64,000 nt of DNA from Lobosporangium transversale. Lineage: Eukaryota > Mortierellomycota > Mortierellomycetes > Mortierellales > Mortierellaceae. The notes under the pieces were generated by a model. The model saw only the letters and a list, made by a program, of their open reading frames with translations, was not told the DNA's origin and searched no databases. The stretch spans positions 62,001 to 126,000 of the forward strand of contig NW_019029001.1 of the NCBI RefSeq assembly GCF_002105155.1, written 5' to 3'. Positions 33,088 through 45,367 of the stretch are shown piece after piece (the first letter of the stretch is position 1; every line of letters starts with the position of its first letter). A program made the position numbers and the translations under genes.

Positions 33088-34566
33088 AGGATCCATCGTA
33101 GAATAGATCTTACACTATTGTTATCATCATCCTCGCCAGCTTCATCGCTCATACAGCTGTACATCACAAATAAGTAGGTAAATAAACAAAGAACCGATGC
33201 TCTACATCCGCGAGATGTACGAAGCTATTTTAAAGAAAAACTGTCTGTGACGTCTCTCATCGCACGAATGTGGTTATGGATCCAAAAGCTGGTGAAAAAT
33301 ATGAGTGTAACCGTTTCGTTCATGGGTCTCCAGCAATGAAGTCTCTTTACATTCCAAGAAGGTGGCAGAGTACTGTTTCAGGGCGTGATGCTCCGAGACA
33401 GTGATCAACAAATGGTATGACCGTCTTAAGGTATTAATGGATTAGATTCACACCAGGGCTATGAAATCATTGATATGACCTAATGCTATTTCCCATTTTT
33501 GGCGATATCTACTTTACTTAGGACTGAATACCGCCCACAGCATACGGATGTAGGCCGGAGGTCTGTATCAGAGAAGAGGGGAAGGAGAAGGAGAATGAAA
33601 AGGAGGAGGAGAAAGGGGAGGAAGAGAAGAGGTAGGAGAAGGGAAAAGGAGTAGAAGAGGAAGTCAGATTCAAACCACCATTTTCATTGATGTGTTGGAT
33701 GACTGAGGAAATAGATATGGATCCAATGCTGGTAAAAATATTTTGAAAACAATCCGCAGAATAGTCATAGTGAAACTACCTTGCCTTGAACCCTTGTACG
33801 ACGGAGTTGAGTGTGATAAAAACGAGTACATACGTTTTTTTTGTACGTATTTCTGTTCTTCCTTTCCTTGATGATCATCGGGACAAGACCCAAAGGACGC
33901 ACACACGCACGCACATTCGTAGGTTTGTAGATGTCTGATGACCAACAGCATCATTACAATATGTTACATGATATACTGGAATGTCACTTAATTGCTGCGG
34001 AGTACACGGGTGTTAATTGGATGGCTCGTCCATTTCGCAATCATCCCAACTCTGTATACCGTTCTGGTTGAGGTTTGAGCCAGCCTATGTGGGTATCATA
34101 AAAAAATCAATCAATCATGAAGGACTTTACCCAGAGGTACTCCTTCAGGCTCAACTTCATTCATGTTATTTGCTGTTGATATTGGCTCACTCATTTCATC
34201 ATAATCATTCGCTCTTTTCTCTGACTTTTTTTTCATCTCTCAATATATACAAATAAAGTGGCGTGTGTGCTTGCAAAAATAGACGAATTTTAAAAACACA
34301 ATTCAATATGAAAAATGAATTAGTTGCGTGTTGATTGTATCATAAATATTTTATCTCTTATCTTTTTACCTTTTGTTATTTTATCATTTATCATTTATCA
34401 TTTGCATTAGCATTTCTCATTCATTTTCGTTTTATTCATTTTCAATCCCATGCATGCATTGCTACAACCCTTTCTTTAAGCTCCATTCTATTCTTTTCAT
34501 TTTTCCCTCCATCCCTTTTAGACTTATTGACGACACACACTCTCTTTCTCTCTACCTCTCTTCACT
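33088..34566. other. Spacer, no gene recognised
   Basis: Contains a purine-rich GGAGAAGGAGAA-like stretch (about 33565-33662) and a pyrimidine-rich, T-rich promoter-like region (34335-34560) directly before the next gene. No convincing coding frame was found. Confidence 0.6.
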
Positions 34567-36582
34567 ATGCTGTCCACACAGCCACGATCTTTCGATGTAC
34601 TTGGCTCGTTCAAAGGCCTTTCTCTCGACTCTTCTACTTCTCATGTTAACAATGATAGCGATAATAACAACAGCACCAGCGATGGCGCCTTTCGTTCCAC
34701 TACTTCAACAAGATCAAAGATTTTACCCAAAGCATTCACGAGAGTTGCGAAGTTACAACCCAACAATAGTACAAGTCTCTTTGACAACAAACAAATCAAA
34801 ACCACAGAATCCAATTGTACTGCACGAAGAGACTCGGGCCATTGTGAAGACGCTAACGATAGCACTAATGCTTACCAGATCAGCAAAGGCCTTCAGCGCT
34901 TCAGACCAAGCTTACCCTCATTCAACAGCCAAGACTCGGACTATCTAGCTCTCCCTGCTCAACGTGACAGCAAAAAAATCACTTGCTCCTACTCGACTTT
35001 TACCAGAATCCCAAAATTGCCGAGTAATAACAGCAATAACACGATTATCCATACTGGCAGCCCTTGCAACAGCAGCAGCAGCTCCAATTTTGGCAGCAAT
35101 ACCAACAATGGCTATCATCATATCCTAAGCAGTTGCGACACTAAAAGTAATCACAACAAAAATAGTTTTGGCAGAGCCGCATCTGCTCTGTCTCTGTCGC
35201 TCTCACTTTCACCGCCACCATCGACAGTGCCTCCTCTTTCCTCTGCGTCCTCATGTTCTTCCGCTTCGACTTGCTCTCCCTCAGCTTCTTCACCGCCCAC
35301 ACGCTTTGTTTTCCCGACAAATGCAAATTGCAAGAACTGGTGGTTTGATACTGCTCTGGTAGAGACGCCACCTCAGCTGGAGGAAAGGTTTAATTTTGAT
35401 GGAAATCTAAGCTCAGGATCATATCGCTTACCCACGAGTACAGATATAAGGCCCTTTGATAGTCTCGACCACTATCCCACCCCATCTTGCTTAACTGATG
35501 GGCGCTCGCAATACAGTTCCATAAATCAGCATATCCCAACAACGTCACCATCATTACCAGAGAGCAAAGGACCATGCACTCTGGAGTTCCAGGGTCAACA
35601 ACAGCAGCAGATAAAGAGGAGAGAAAAAGAGGAGGAAGGGGAGGAGAGCAGACACCATTCTCTACCGCAGACCTCACACCAAGGATTTCAACAGATCAAA
35701 CCTAACACCAATACCAACACGTCTACAACACAAGCCCACTTCCTCAACCGGCCCCGAAACCCTTCCCCACCACCGGTTCTGACTGGGTTCTGCTCCCTCT
35801 CCAAGAATACCATCAAGAGCAGTGGAGAGCCTTCGCCTCAGGATTATTTGGGTGAAACTGACTTACCATATCCAATGCCTTCAACTCTTCAGGAGAGACA
35901 GGCGAGACAACGTAAGCGGGCGGAGCAGCTACGACAACTAAAGATCCGGGAAGAGCGCGAGGCAAGGGAGAACATTATCAATCATATCAAGAACAGCAGC
36001 GGGGGGCGCACATATGGAAGTCGTCGTTCAACATTGAGGGTGGGGTTGGGAATGCGCCGTAGGGGCGCTTCATTCAGCGCAGGAATGTACGGTATATACC
36101 CTCATTCGTACTCATGCACAGGAACTGGAACCTCATTCACTCCCGGTTCACCATCCTTGTCTCGTCCGCTCTCGATGTCGCTATCATCTTGGATGAGTGG
36201 TCACGATGATCAGAATACTCTTTATCATTTTGATCATCGCCAGCATGCGCTTCTCAAACGTTCACCATCCTCTCCAGTGAGGAGTATCAATTGCTTTAAT
36301 GACAACAGCATCAACAACATTCGAAGTAACGATAATAGCAATAATAATGAGCATAATGAAAATAATGAAAGTAGCTGTAACAAACCCAAGCCCAAAAACA
36401 AAAGTAACGGCGACATTCCCAGAAAACCTCGCATTTGCGTTGGATTCGACCTGCAGAGGACTAAAGTTTTTGAGTATGAGGTTGGTGAGGCATGGACCCC
36501 ATGCTCCAACTCTGCGCCGCCATCACCTACTGCTGTGCATAGTGCTGAAGGAGCACAGGGGTATTTTAGTCTCTACCGATGA
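34567..36582 (+). CDS. Hypothetical Ser/Asn-rich protein, 671 residues
   Basis: I do not recognise this gene. The single frame is mostly low complexity: Ser/Asn runs in the first half, Ser/Pro clusters (about residues 205-250), then Gln and Glu/Lys patches. A short charged helix (RQARQRKRAEQLRQLKIREEREARENI, about residues 443-470) may form a coiled coil. Near the C-terminus KPRICVGFDLQRTKVFEYEVGEAWTPCS looks more ordered and has few low-complexity residues, so it may be a conserved motif. Lack of stops over 2 kb and the codon pattern support a real gene. The upstream 200 bp is pyrimidine-rich, like a fungal promoter. Confidence 0.6.
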   Translation: MLSTQPRSFDVLGSFKGLSLDSSTSHVNNDSDNNNSTSDGAFRSTTSTRSKILPKAFTRVAKLQPNNSTSLFDNKQIKTTESNCTARRDSGHCEDANDSTNAYQISKGLQRFRPSLPSFNSQDSDYLALPAQRDSKKITCSYSTFTRIPKLPSNNSNNTIIHTGSPCNSSSSSNFGSNTNNGYHHILSSCDTKSNHNKNSFGRAASALSLSLSLSPPPSTVPPLSSASSCSSASTCSPSASSPPTRFVFPTNANCKNWWFDTALVETPPQLEERFNFDGNLSSGSYRLPTSTDIRPFDSLDHYPTPSCLTDGRSQYSSINQHIPTTSPSLPESKGPCTLEFQGQQQQQIKRREKEEEGEESRHHSLPQTSHQGFQQIKPNTNTNTSTTQAHFLNRPRNPSPPPVLTGFCSLSKNTIKSSGEPSPQDYLGETDLPYPMPSTLQERQARQRKRAEQLRQLKIREEREARENIINHIKNSSGGRTYGSRRSTLRVGLGMRRRGASFSAGMYGIYPHSYSCTGTGTSFTPGSPSLSRPLSMSLSSWMSGHDDQNTLYHFDHRQHALLKRSPSSPVRSINCFNDNSINNIRSNDNSNNNEHNENNESSCNKPKPKNKSNGDIPRKPRICVGFDLQRTKVFEYEVGEAWTPCSNSAPPSPTAVHSAEGAQGYFSLYR

Positions 36583-37087
36583 GGAAGCCAACATACTAAC
36601 TAATAAAATAAAAAGAAAAAGAAAAAAGAAAAAACCCTTTTCTATTACTCTAATTTATTCACTCTGCGTAATTCCACATGAGTTTGGGGTTTATGTAGAG
36701 ATAGTTGGGGATAAGATAAGAATGGGGTGATTTATCCTTCTCCGATATTTACTTGTGCATTTTTTGCTCTCACACTCCACAGTTGATCATTGGCTCGTGC
36801 GTAGGCAAGGGAATTACCTTACTTCTCCACATATTACACTGGGTGAATAAAATACAGACTTTCCTGCTACTCGTCTCAAACAAACATGCGCTATCTCAGT
36901 CCTCAGTTGTATCAAAGAAGTACCTCATTTATTTGTATTCCTTTTAATATGCAAGATGGTGTAATGGTGTATGAGTGGAATGGATAAATGCTATTACAAT
37001 GACAGTGACTTATAACAATAAGCCTCCTGGAGGGTATGCTACCACCTGCTCGTGATCTTCTCTTTTTTTTTTTTTTTTTTTTTATGT
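36583..37087. other. Convergent 3' spacer
   Basis: Separates the Ser/Asn-rich gene from the convergently read MFS gene. A-rich sequence follows the first stop, and a poly(T) run (about 37062-37083) adjoins the MFS stop. No gene was recognised. Confidence 0.6.
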
Positions 37088-38993
37088 TCACACGACTGTC
37101 GCTTCGCTTTGAAGCATTCTCTGAACTAACTTCCTGCCTTTCTTCATGTGTGCCCAAAAGAGTAATCCCGCTGAAAGGATGCATACTAGTTGAAGCAGCG
37201 ACGCGACTTTAAAGCTATTATTATAGCAAGAGGGTCCCACACAAGTCATATGGCCATTCGTAGCATGGACATTGTCTGGTGCAGGAGGCATCTCTGTGAC
37301 AGCACGATCATAAAAGACTCCATAAATCTGATTCGCAATGAAAGGATTGGCGCCATTGAGGACCATGACCATGCCACAGGCTGTGCCGTAGTATCGATTT
37401 CCAAATAGATCTCGGACCATGGAGGCAAATAGGGCCCCTGTTGCACCATAAGTGGCGCCGATCAAAGCAGAACTGACAATCAGGCCTGTCAAAGACACGG
37501 CTGGGTTTGAGAACCCCATTATTAATAGAGGTACCAAGATAATGATTTCAGATCCGAAAAAGAAGATGGAGCGGGAGATACGATAGCGAGAAATGACCCA
37601 ATCTGAAAGAATACCCGAAGCGAGACGACCGAGGCAGTTACCAATCGAGATTAAGGTAACATGAGTGCCCGTCAAGGAAACCGCGCGAGCAGTTGCATTG
37701 GGATCAACTGGGTTCAAGATCGCATGAATGATTGAATCCACGTTATTGATGTATGAAAACCCTTGTTGGGAAACTTGAGCGATCACAAAAAACCAGAATG
37801 TAGACTGGAGGAGCAGCTCCCGAGGCTTCATATCAATCGTAGTTAAATAAGGGTTAAAGCTCTTGTTGGCCTTGAAGGGATCCGTTGTTGTTGTAGTAGT
37901 GCCCAAAGACATAGCAGCTGTGGTCGCATTAGGAGCTGCTTTGTCCAAGATACTATCACCCGGCAAATGATGATGTGTCGAGTCAGGGGCCCCAGGGAAA
38001 GCTTCTTCCTTATCGAGGGTAAGACTAGATTGATTCCAATTTTCGAGACGCAGTCCAGTGGGTACGCGGCCGTTATGCATTGAAGGCGTGAGAGTAGTGG
38101 TACGAGAAAGAGTTTGGACTGGGCGGGAGACAGAGGCCGTACCAGTAGTGTTAATATCAGTATCCTGCTTCTCAGGGTTTTCACTAACAATGGAACTTGA
38201 TGTGGAGTCGGAGTTCAGGATGTCGACAACTTCTTCAGGTTTTTTAATTTTCATCATTAAGATAGCACCAATCATATAAGTGGCGGTTGTAATGATGGTG
38301 AGGAATAGTAAGTAATTCTGCGTTGCTCTGGTGCCCTTGAGAACCGAAGTAGGGTCTGGAACCTCATCGTCACCCGAAAACAAATGGGTCTTGATCTGTG
38401 AAAAGAGTGTGGCAGAAAGACCAAAGAAGGCTAAGAGTACTCCAGACACTGTGCCTGAAGTGGCTGCAGAGAAATTGGCCATATTGGCAGCAAGTGCAGC
38501 CAAGTATCTTTTTTATTATTAAGAAAATAAAATAAAATAAAATAAATACAAATGAAGAAGTATTAGGATCTGGGTGTAAAAAATACAATAATGATAGTAA
38601 TAATAAAAACGCTTACCCGGCAGTGGAGGCAACACCAGCAAGGCAGTATAGAACCATGAGGAAGCCAAGGCCTCCCCATGCTTTGGCATAGGCGATATAC
38701 ATACCGCCATAACCCAGAAAAGTCAGAATCGAGGCAGTGATCATGGTCCAACGTTCCCCGTAGTGATCATAAATAGGGCCCACAATGAGAAAGCCAACAT
38801 ACATCGCCGTGTCGCCAATGGCAGCCAACAGGTTGATGTTGGAGGAGTTAAAACCAAACCGGGCCTTAAGGTCCATACCAAAAGATGCAAAGGAGAAGAG
38901 AGAACCAGACAAAGCCATGACCAGGATACCGATAGCCAAGGAGAGGTACCTGGTTGCCTTTTCGGACAAGAGTACATTGCCTTTATTGGACAT
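37088..38993 (-). CDS. Major facilitator transporter, MCH1/nodulin-like
   Basis: Two exons (38993-38617, 38507-37088) encode 598 residues with about twelve hydrophobic spans. The N-terminal half fits the nodulin-like MFS domain: SLAIGILVMALSGSLFSFASFG, GPIYDHYGERWTM, NFSAATSGTVSGVLLAFFGLSA. The C-terminal half has QVSQQGFSYINNVDSII, GNCLGRLASGILSDW and LIGATYGATGALF. A long hydrophilic loop of about 140 residues joins the halves. The family includes yeast MCH1, a monocarboxylate-like transporter of unknown substrate in the vacuole membrane. The start codon at 38991-38993 precedes MSNKGNVLLSEKATRYLSLAIG; the frame extends further upstream but through a poly(A/T) run. Confidence 0.82.
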
Positions 38994-40308
38994 TGTTTCT
39001 GAACAATTATTGTTGTTGCTGGAGTTGTAACGCTGTAAAAAAAAAAAAAAAAAAAAAATACGGAATGTTTGTGTTTGTTGACGAACAGAAATACACAGAC
39101 AGATCAACGGAAAGGTAAAGAGACGAGGTATGTAAAGGCTGTTTTGTAGCCAGTGGAGGACGATGTGATGCTAGGGATTATTTAAAGCAGGGTAAGATTA
39201 CCACGTAGGTGGTTGAGTAGCTGGCAAAGTAGAGCGAGAGGAAGTGTTAGGAAGTCAAGGAGAGGAATTGAAAAATATTGTGAAAACTGCTGCCCTTTAT
39301 ATACGTTTTTGAGAAATAGCCCTGATCCGCTTCCTTGTCCTGATTAAAAAGAATAAACGAATGGATATGGACCATGTTTGTATTGCATACAAGGTTAGAA
39401 GTGAGCAAGTAAGTGGTGAACTTGTTTGACACGACGTAAAGTTTTTGCATATAACCAACAAAGTTGACTCCTTTCTCAGATTGAATACCATAGGCTTAAT
39501 TCAATAGCATTCCATGGACGATCGTCGTTTTCCTTCTGTCTGGTTTGTCTGTGTATGAACTTGATGCAAACAATAGATCAAGCCCATGAAGAACGGGCGA
39601 AGTTCAGAAAATAAACCTTAATTTAATTCAATCGTATTCATTCCTTATATCATAAAAGTAAAGCGAACTCGTTTCCCATTCATTCTCCGCTACACCATCG
39701 CTTCCTCTTCCTTCTTTTGCGCGTACATGTATACTCAGCAATAACTTGGAGAGAGCAACCCCGAGGCAATGTGCTTACATCAAAAGAAAACACGAGAAAA
39801 AGTAAAAAAAGAGGGATCTGTACAGTACTGGGTTTCCTGTTTTTCATCTTTTTTGAGAATTTCGCCCATCCTTCTCTTCATTTCGTCATATTACTACAGG
39901 GATCTGTCAGCTTGTCCCTACGTCTACCTGAGCCACTGCTGCCCAACGTACCGCACACAATACGCTAAAACCTTAATTTAGCTCCGTCATCCTGTTCTTA
40001 CTCTTATTTTCACTTTTTATTCCCTAACATGCTCTAACTAATACGGGGGTACTTGAACGAGTCGAAGAAAGCATAAGGACCTCTTTATGCTATTGTTTTA
40101 AAATCTTATACGATACTTGGTATACCACTTATTTACTTATCCGTGTAGCATGTGGCCATCACTTATTGCAGAGCAATATTTATAATAAACTCACATTCGG
40201 AATGTAAGGTTGATCGTATTGTTAAAGCACTTTTCAGTTTTTTCACACCTTTTTTTGCGCCAATCAAATTACTCTCACGATCGTGTTACAAGCCACATTT
40301 AAAGCAAC
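38994..40308. other. Divergent spacer between the MFS and TFIIB-like genes, no gene recognised
   Basis: Contains a poly(A) run (about 39036-39058) in the MFS leader and T-rich stretches before the TFIIB-like gene. Short frames at 39717-39981 have no motif. Confidence 0.6.
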
Positions 40309-42684
40309 ATGAATCGCAATTCATCTCGATGTTGCATAGCTCAAGTCGGCCTTCCGTGCAAAAGCTCATTCATGGACCATCGAAAAGACTTGCAATGCCC
40401 ACAATGCCAAAGTACGGAAGCCTATGAAGAGCACGCCACTGGGGAAACTGTCTGTCATGTCTGTGGCCATGTCTTTGAAGATGGCATCATCTATACAGAA
40501 TTATCGACTACGGACACATCTGGGGAGCCTCAAAAGCAGCCTTATAGCCAGGGTACGGTTCGGGTTAATAGAACTGGCCAAACATATGGTTTTCTTTCGG
40601 ACTCTGCCCAACATCATCTCGGAGGCTATGGTTATGGATCTTTTACGCAAGATCGACGTCGACTTTATCGTGCAAAAAGATACGCTCAGATCAAAACATA
40701 TCTCTCGTTTGTAACGCGCCAGTGCGAATTGTCAGAAGCTCATATCAACAGAGCATTTTTTTTATGGAAGCAAGTCATGGCACTGATGCAGCTAAAATTC
40801 TGGACACGAGCAGCTCAAGGCGCGCTCGCTTGTCTGTACTTGGCTGTCAAGGAAGCCAAAAAGGGCATCTCGCTGGTCGAGATTGCTGTCAAGGCAGAGG
40901 AATCGCCTTACAAGGTTGGAGCACTATATAAGGCCATCAAGGGCATTCTCTTGGAAAATAGCATTCTAGAAGCTGGTAACGCCTGTTTCAATCTAGAGAA
41001 TGATCCCTGGTTGATGCTGCAAAGAATCATGAGCATCGGCACAACTGACTCGATCCAACGTGGTGACATGGAGAACTTGAGTCAGGAATTTCAGGACGTG
41101 TTGGGCGTGCACAGAAAGCCCGAGATGAAGAGAGCTTGTTTGCGAACTTTATTGGCAGCGGCCCAAAAATGCATGACAATCGCTACAGATTCTGGTCTGG
41201 CAACTGGGCGTCCTATTCCTGCACTAGTTGCAGCCTGTTTGATCATTGCAATCGAAGTACGTCTCATGGCCCCGAAATGTCCTGAAGAGCTATTTCATTT
41301 TGCGGCTATGTTATTCAGCACGTCACATTTTGCAGTTATGGCGCGATACAAAGAAGTGAGACAATGTATGCTCATCTGGGCACGTCGACTGCCATTTGTT
41401 GACAAGACTGACAAGATTAAGGACGCCAAGCTTGTGTTTTATATGGAAGATGTCCTCAAGTATTTTGGTCATTTGCAAGAACAAAATAAAAGGGTATGGG
41501 CTGCGTTGGATCATCAAGAGGGCAGCGAGGAGAGAGATGATGACGAAGATCGAGTGGGCCCTGGGGAAAATTTCATAGCAGAGGATTTAAGATTGGAGCA
41601 GCAAGACAATAGCCTTTGGACTCTTGATGACGAGGATATGGATGGTGATAAAGGAGTACCAAGTCTTAGTTTGAACAATGGTCAGCTGCGAGCAGCGACA
41701 GAGAGGCCTGCAGAAGCTCCTCTCCAGCACAATTCAACTCTATTAACAGAAGCAGCAATGCTGCGGGCCCTTCCTCCCGCATTTGTTAGCAGCGTAGAGC
41801 GTAGGAATAAGCGAATGCAAGAGATTCATGCGGCAAAACTACTGGTTAGCAGAGCCTCATTAACATCGTTCTCATCATTGTCTTCGCCGCCTTTATCATC
41901 AATATCGCCTCATGGCGATCAAAAAAGTACGCAGGATCTACCTTCACGTCGAAATCGGTTTCAAGAGCGTTTGAAGAAGCAACGAATAGAATGGATTCAG
42001 TTGCTACTCGAACATGGCTCACGAACTGAACAGGAACTTTTGGAAGCAACAGATAACACTCTTGCCTATTGGGTGAGCTCTATTAGCAATCGAAATTATA
42101 ATCCCCCACGGACCCATGAGCAACTGAACTCGGAGCAGCTAACATCCGAGGATCTGGATGAAGCTGAGTTCGAGCAATATTTGAGACCACGCTCGGATGC
42201 AAGTGCAGTGCTACGGGTTATGAGTAACATATATGATGAAGCAGAAAAAGCAAAGCAGAGAGGAATCATGCGACAAGAAGGGAAAGAGGCACGATCTAAG
42301 CGACGTGAGTTTCAGCGCCAGCAACAACAACAGCGTCAATGCCAGCAGGTGCAGTTAGGAATAAAAGCGACTGGAAAAAGAAAATTTATACCATTGCCTC
42401 CATCCAAAAAGAGATTACGATCGTGGAAGATTAACTTGGAGGCTTTGAGCGACCAAGAAGACGTTGATGGAGATAGTAGTAGGACCCGAAGAAAGGACAA
42501 GGAATACGAATCCATTGGAGGAAAGATTGATGAAGAAGGAAAAGGAGGAAAGGAGCAAGATCAGGATTTGAAAAATGATCTGAAAGAAAAGATTTTCGAA
42601 CACGATGATGGAGACAGATTCAGCGAGGAACATTGCGATTATGATGCTTGTGATGATTACCAAGACTATGAGGAGTATGATTAG
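40309..42684 (+). CDS. TFIIB-family transcription factor (Brf1/BRF2-like)
   Basis: Single-exon gene of 791 codons. A TFIIB-type zinc ribbon uses Cys30, Cys33, Cys49 and Cys52 (CPQCQ...CHVCG). Two cyclin-like repeats follow: RYAQIKTYLSFVTRQCEL...AAQGALACLYLAVKEAKKGISLVEIA, then CLRTLLAAAQKCM...PIPALVAACLIIAIEV. The linker and first repeat remind me of BRF2 rather than of TFIIB itself. The C-terminal half is acidic, Gln-rich and disordered, ending in a Glu/Asp/Lys tail. These proteins place TBP and RNA polymerase III (or I) at promoters. Met22 (MDHRKDLQCPQC) is an alternative start. Which family member it is cannot be fixed by eye. Confidence 0.75.
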   Translation: MNRNSSRCCIAQVGLPCKSSFMDHRKDLQCPQCQSTEAYEEHATGETVCHVCGHVFEDGIIYTELSTTDTSGEPQKQPYSQGTVRVNRTGQTYGFLSDSAQHHLGGYGYGSFTQDRRRLYRAKRYAQIKTYLSFVTRQCELSEAHINRAFFLWKQVMALMQLKFWTRAAQGALACLYLAVKEAKKGISLVEIAVKAEESPYKVGALYKAIKGILLENSILEAGNACFNLENDPWLMLQRIMSIGTTDSIQRGDMENLSQEFQDVLGVHRKPEMKRACLRTLLAAAQKCMTIATDSGLATGRPIPALVAACLIIAIEVRLMAPKCPEELFHFAAMLFSTSHFAVMARYKEVRQCMLIWARRLPFVDKTDKIKDAKLVFYMEDVLKYFGHLQEQNKRVWAALDHQEGSEERDDDEDRVGPGENFIAEDLRLEQQDNSLWTLDDEDMDGDKGVPSLSLNNGQLRAATERPAEAPLQHNSTLLTEAAMLRALPPAFVSSVERRNKRMQEIHAAKLLVSRASLTSFSSLSSPPLSSISPHGDQKSTQDLPSRRNRFQERLKKQRIEWIQLLLEHGSRTEQELLEATDNTLAYWVSSISNRNYNPPRTHEQLNSEQLTSEDLDEAEFEQYLRPRSDASAVLRVMSNIYDEAEKAKQRGIMRQEGKEARSKRREFQRQQQQQRQCQQVQLGIKATGKRKFIPLPPSKKRLRSWKINLEALSDQEDVDGDSSRTRRKDKEYESIGGKIDEEGKGGKEQDQDLKNDLKEKIFEHDDGDRFSEEHCDYDACDDYQDYEEYD

Positions 42685-43535
42685 ATATATGACGTTGTGA
42701 TATAAAGACACAATTCTTAGAACATTAAATGGGTCAGTTTGCCCAAGTTATGAACGTATTCTCACGGGTCAAGGAACACGAATGAATAAGGACGCCTGTC
42801 TATTATATAAGCGTTTTTTATTTTATTTTTTTTAATAGTTTCACTTAAGACTTTAGGTAGCTAAACGAGTATGGCTATTTTAAAACATTTGTAATTGTTG
42901 CTCTCATTGCCAAGGGGTATGACTTAAAACCTTTCCGTCAGCTCTACCAGATCCATTATCTAATGAAATCGAAGAACCGACGCATTTGTCTCTGCCAAGG
43001 AAGTCGCGTTACACTGACTATGGTGTACTTCTTTGCACAGGCTTCAGATAACATTATAGCCATGGACGAGTTCTTGACAAATGCAGGAGTACTCTCAGGT
43101 ATTGTCGCAGGCAGGCTAATTGACAACCCGGCGATTGGTAGCAATAACATTGGAGCCAACAATCTCGCTTTCGATGGGCAGGATGTGGTAGAATAGGCTG
43201 GCTCTCCTATACTATAAAAACTGGTTCGGCATCGACCTTTTTTTTTTTATTTTCACGTAATATTTCTTGTGCAACAAACATTATTATTCGGTTGGTCCGA
43301 TTGTCTTCACGTGCCATTGTGTGCCCATGACAAAGGAGCACTTTTGCAACGTTCTGTGCTTCCTTAGGAGCCATCCTCATTCATCTGCTTCACATTCATT
43401 CACCTATTTATCCATTCATTTATCCATTCGAGTTACAGTACTTCATATTTCTTAGCTCATCCACATATCTTTTTTGCTCGAAATCCAAATAGCATTTATA
43501 ACGTATAGAAAAAGGGTGCTCCATCATATCACACA
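42685..43535. other. Spacer, no secure gene
   Basis: Holds a small open frame (42963-43196) that I could not support, and a TTCATTCA/CCATTCA-rich region (about 43380-43440) in the promoter of the next gene. Confidence 0.5.
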
Positions 43536-45208
43536 ATGCCCAGTGTGCAATCAAAGCTCTCGATATACCGCAAACTGATCCCTGCCAAATATGTCAACCG
43601 GATCGCACTGGAGCTACAGCGGACATTCTTGGTTGCATTGTCGTTACTCAAAGCCCATCGTCGCAAAGCAATATTACTATCATTGGGACCTGCAACAATA
43701 TTTAAATTTGTCACCGTAATGTTACCGATCATTAAATTGTTACCACCGACTGTCAAAGCTATCCGTGCCCTCAGCTACTTTAAATCCTCTAGCACAAATA
43801 ACGGTAATCGCAACAGAAGTAGCAGTAATAACAACAGTGGTGATGATGGCAGTAGAATCGTGGCAAATCGGGAAGCGAACACTACTGCAGCAGCAGCAGA
43901 AGGGTTGGGTTTGAGTATGGACGAACTGAGCGAGATTCTATGGACACCAGCAGAGGACACATACTGGGAACGGGTGAATGCGGTGGTTAGTCGATTTGGA
44001 TTGCACAGATTCTTGGGGATTTCGCTTGCAGGCGTTCGACCAGGACGAGTTGAAGTGATCATGCCCTTCAAGGCCGAAGTTTCGGGCGAAGGAGGCACAT
44101 TCCATGGCAAGTAAAATTAAAACAAACAAAATAAGAATAATGATACAGGACACAAAACGAGATACTCCTTATTATTACTTGCAGCATTGCAGTTTTTTAT
44201 CTCTAACTCACTTTTTTGACATATTAAACAGTAAGCCTGCTCCCGACACTTATTGCCATTACTAGTCAATTAACAGGAATGACCCTATTGCCACGACATT
44301 TTACACTCAAGCCTATCGATCTTAAATGCAACATTTTGTCAGATTGTGATGCTTCTACATACTTGCTTCTGGCTCGCGGAGCGGTGGTGGTACGAGGTGA
44401 ACACAGCATCACTATCAAAGTTGAAATCATGAAGGCCAGTGGACTGGTCCCAGGCTCGACAGAGATCATCTCCCCTTCACCTCGACCATCCATGCTTTCC
44501 TGGAAGAGCTGCCTCGGCGCTTCAACTACCAATACTTCGTCGGTGCCGATATCACCTGGCGGATTAGTTCCAGGGACATGTATTGAGCGTAGTAGGTTTG
44601 TTTTGTGTGCTTCAGGGATGCAGACTAGCGTCATCGTACGTGCAAGCATGGATCATAGTGACGAAGGAGAGTTTGAGAGCCAGCAATTGAAACGAGAGGA
44701 GGAACAGAAGTTTAATAGGCGAACATCCTCCATGTCTTCGACATCTACATTTGGTTCGCCAGCGGGTGGTATAGCAGACGAGGATGTGATTATACTTGGT
44801 GACAGTTTCCAGCCTACAACCAGCTTAAACTCCACAATAACAAGCGCAATGGCATCGAGTCGCAAAGCCTCTGCTCACAACAGCCAATCAACTACACCCC
44901 GACCTACATCACCAACAATTGCTGTGGCAAAGGATCACTCTCAACCAATGCGACTTACTAACTTAATGGATAGTAGCTCGTTCCAAATTGTGTCGCCATC
45001 TTCATCGTTCCTAGACGAGTCCAAGCATCCCGATCATGATATTCTTCAGCACCACCAACATACCACAATTTTGGCTGGATCAATCAGCAACAATAATAGT
45101 ACTATGCCCATGACTTATGCCGCTGCTGTCCGCCAGCAGCCTACTGGACTGGACAATCTCCATCAATATGAAGAGACAAGTGATACAGAAGCATGGCAGA
45201 AATCATAG
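43536..45208 (+). CDS. HotDog-fold thioesterase-like protein
   Basis: Two exons (43536-44110, 44236-45208) encode 515 residues. The splice acceptor was set at GTAAG|C (44234-44235) because the earlier ACAG choice leads to a stop. A hydrophobic N-terminus (about residues 25-75) may associate with membranes. The middle has a PaaI/4HBT-like HotDog pattern: WERVNAVVSRFGLHRFLGISLAGVRPGRVEVIMPF, then GGTFHGNLLPTLIAITSQLTG and LPRHFTLKPIDLKCNILSDC with AVVVRGEHSITIKVEI. The usual catalytic His-Gly-Gly appears as His-Gly-Asn. The C-terminal 150 residues are Ser/Thr-rich and disordered. It probably acts on acyl-CoA or a related thioester; this is inferred from the fold only. Confidence 0.62.
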
Positions 45209-45367
45209 CAGACCTTTAAGGCGTCGTAAAAAAAAAAAAAAAAACTTCAAAAGCAATGAGCTTAGAATTTCATTATGACAGTTATTCGTGAATCTTTTTT
45301 CTTATTATTTATTTCAGCCATGGAAATGTTAATGGAAAGTTCAGAACAGAAAAACCAGCTCCAATAT

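Noticed and set aside
42963-43196. 77-codon frame between two genes
   Set aside because: No motif, no convincing promoter and an in-frame splice-like site inside; could be a terminal exon, but nothing upstream connects to it.
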